From an uncultured Clostridia bacterium (GTDB lineage: Bacteria; Bacillota; Clostridia; Oscillospirales; Oscillospiraceae): DNA of 6,619 nt. The notes under the pieces were generated by a model that saw nothing but the letters and a program-made list of their open reading frames with translations, had not been told where the DNA came from and did no database searches. How positions within the stretch are numbered: the stretch's first letter is position 1; the number at the start of each line of letters is the position of its first letter. Of the stretch, positions 6,394-6,619 are shown piece after piece. The DNA is taken from assembly GCA_947176425.1 (NCBI GenBank), contig CAMWQV010000120.1:1-6619 (forward strand), given 5' to 3'. The position numbers and the translations under genes are program-made.

Positions 6394-6588
6394 TTACGCG
6401 GCAGGGATTACCAGAATCTGACCGATTTGAATCTGATCGGAATTTTTGATCTTGTCTCTGTTTGCGTTATAGATCACAGGCCATTTTGCGCCGTCGCCGT
6501 AGAAGTTTTTGGCAATCTTCCAAAGGGAGTCGTTTTTGACAACCTCATACGCTGTCTCATATTCACAACTCCCACCCCCCGAAACCCC
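6394..6588 (-). CDS. LysM domain protein, C-terminal part, frame interrupted
   Basis: Read on the minus strand, this frame encodes 64 residues ending in a complete LysM domain, a small fold that binds N-acetylglucosamine-containing glycans such as peptidoglycan. The domain runs from YETAYEVVKNDSLWKIAKNF through FYGDGAKW, VIYNANRDKI and the final QIGQILVIPAA, with the stop at 6394-6396. The FYGDG insert resembles LysM domains placed at the C-terminus of larger proteins, so this should be the tail of a longer gene running in from the right. The frame is closed at its 5' side by TGA codons at 6589-6591 and 6595-6597, and no ATG, GTG or TTG lies before the domain. A run of six Gs (6575-6580) sits just inside; both other minus frames are open from there to the window edge. 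A frameshift, a sequencing error or a pseudogene would all explain this. The parent protein cannot be identified. Confidence 0.75.
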   Translation of the reverse strand, partial: GVSGGGSCEYETAYEVVKNDSLWKIAKNFYGDGAKWPVIYNANRDKIKNSDQIQIGQILVIPAA

Positions 6589-6619
6589 TCAACATCACCA
6601 ATGCCGGCGTCTGGATGAA

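Noticed and set aside
6427..6618. Plus-strand 63-codon open frame at the right end
   Set aside because: It is antisense to a convincing LysM domain on the minus strand, lies just after a strong terminator, and matches no family I know.
6394..6619. Reassigned TGA codon (tryptophan) as an explanation for the open LysM frame
   Set aside because: TGA terminates the ATPase, deoC and punA at their expected family lengths, and tryptophan is TGG throughout, so the standard code applies.

Overview
The window reads as chromosomal DNA of a fairly GC-rich Firmicute, most likely of class Clostridia. I infer this from the strong AGGAGG-type ribosome binding sites, the tight operon packing, a Clostridia-like HicB antitoxin, and TGA used only as a stop (tryptophan is always TGG). 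No marker gene fixes the species.

Positions 1-6341 on the plus strand look like one nucleoside uptake and salvage operon. It opens with the C-terminal half of a nucleoside-type ABC transporter ATPase (1-801) and its two permeases (798-1910 and 1910-2851). The stop and start codons of these three genes overlap. Next come uridine phosphorylase (udp, 2869-3648), deoxyribose-phosphate aldolase (deoC, 3666-4331) and cytidine deaminase (cdd, 4350-4769). Trimeric purine nucleoside phosphorylase (punA, 5520-6341) ends the run. The substrate-binding lipoprotein and the first ATPase domain presumably lie upstream, outside the window.

The genes form one pathway. The ABC system imports nucleosides and Cdd turns (deoxy)cytidine into (deoxy)uridine. 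Udp and PunA then split pyrimidine and purine nucleosides with phosphate into base and (deoxy)ribose-1-phosphate. DeoC cleaves deoxyribose-5-phosphate to acetaldehyde and glyceraldehyde-3-phosphate. The phosphopentomutase needed to join the phosphorylases to DeoC is not in the window.

A HicA/HicB toxin-antitoxin pair (4784-5448) sits inside this operon, between cdd and punA. Its DNA is more AT-rich than its neighbours. A good sigma-A-like promoter lies at the end of hicA, placed to transcribe the antitoxin hicB. This is the most interesting part of the window.

A near-perfect hairpin at 6351-6385 ends the operon and probably also terminates a convergent minus-strand gene whose last part encodes a LysM domain (6394-6588). 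The LysM frame is closed on its 5' side by two TGA codons next to a run of Gs, so that gene is frameshifted here or contains a sequence error. I see no RNA genes, CRISPR array, insertion sequence or riboswitch, and no wholly new system.
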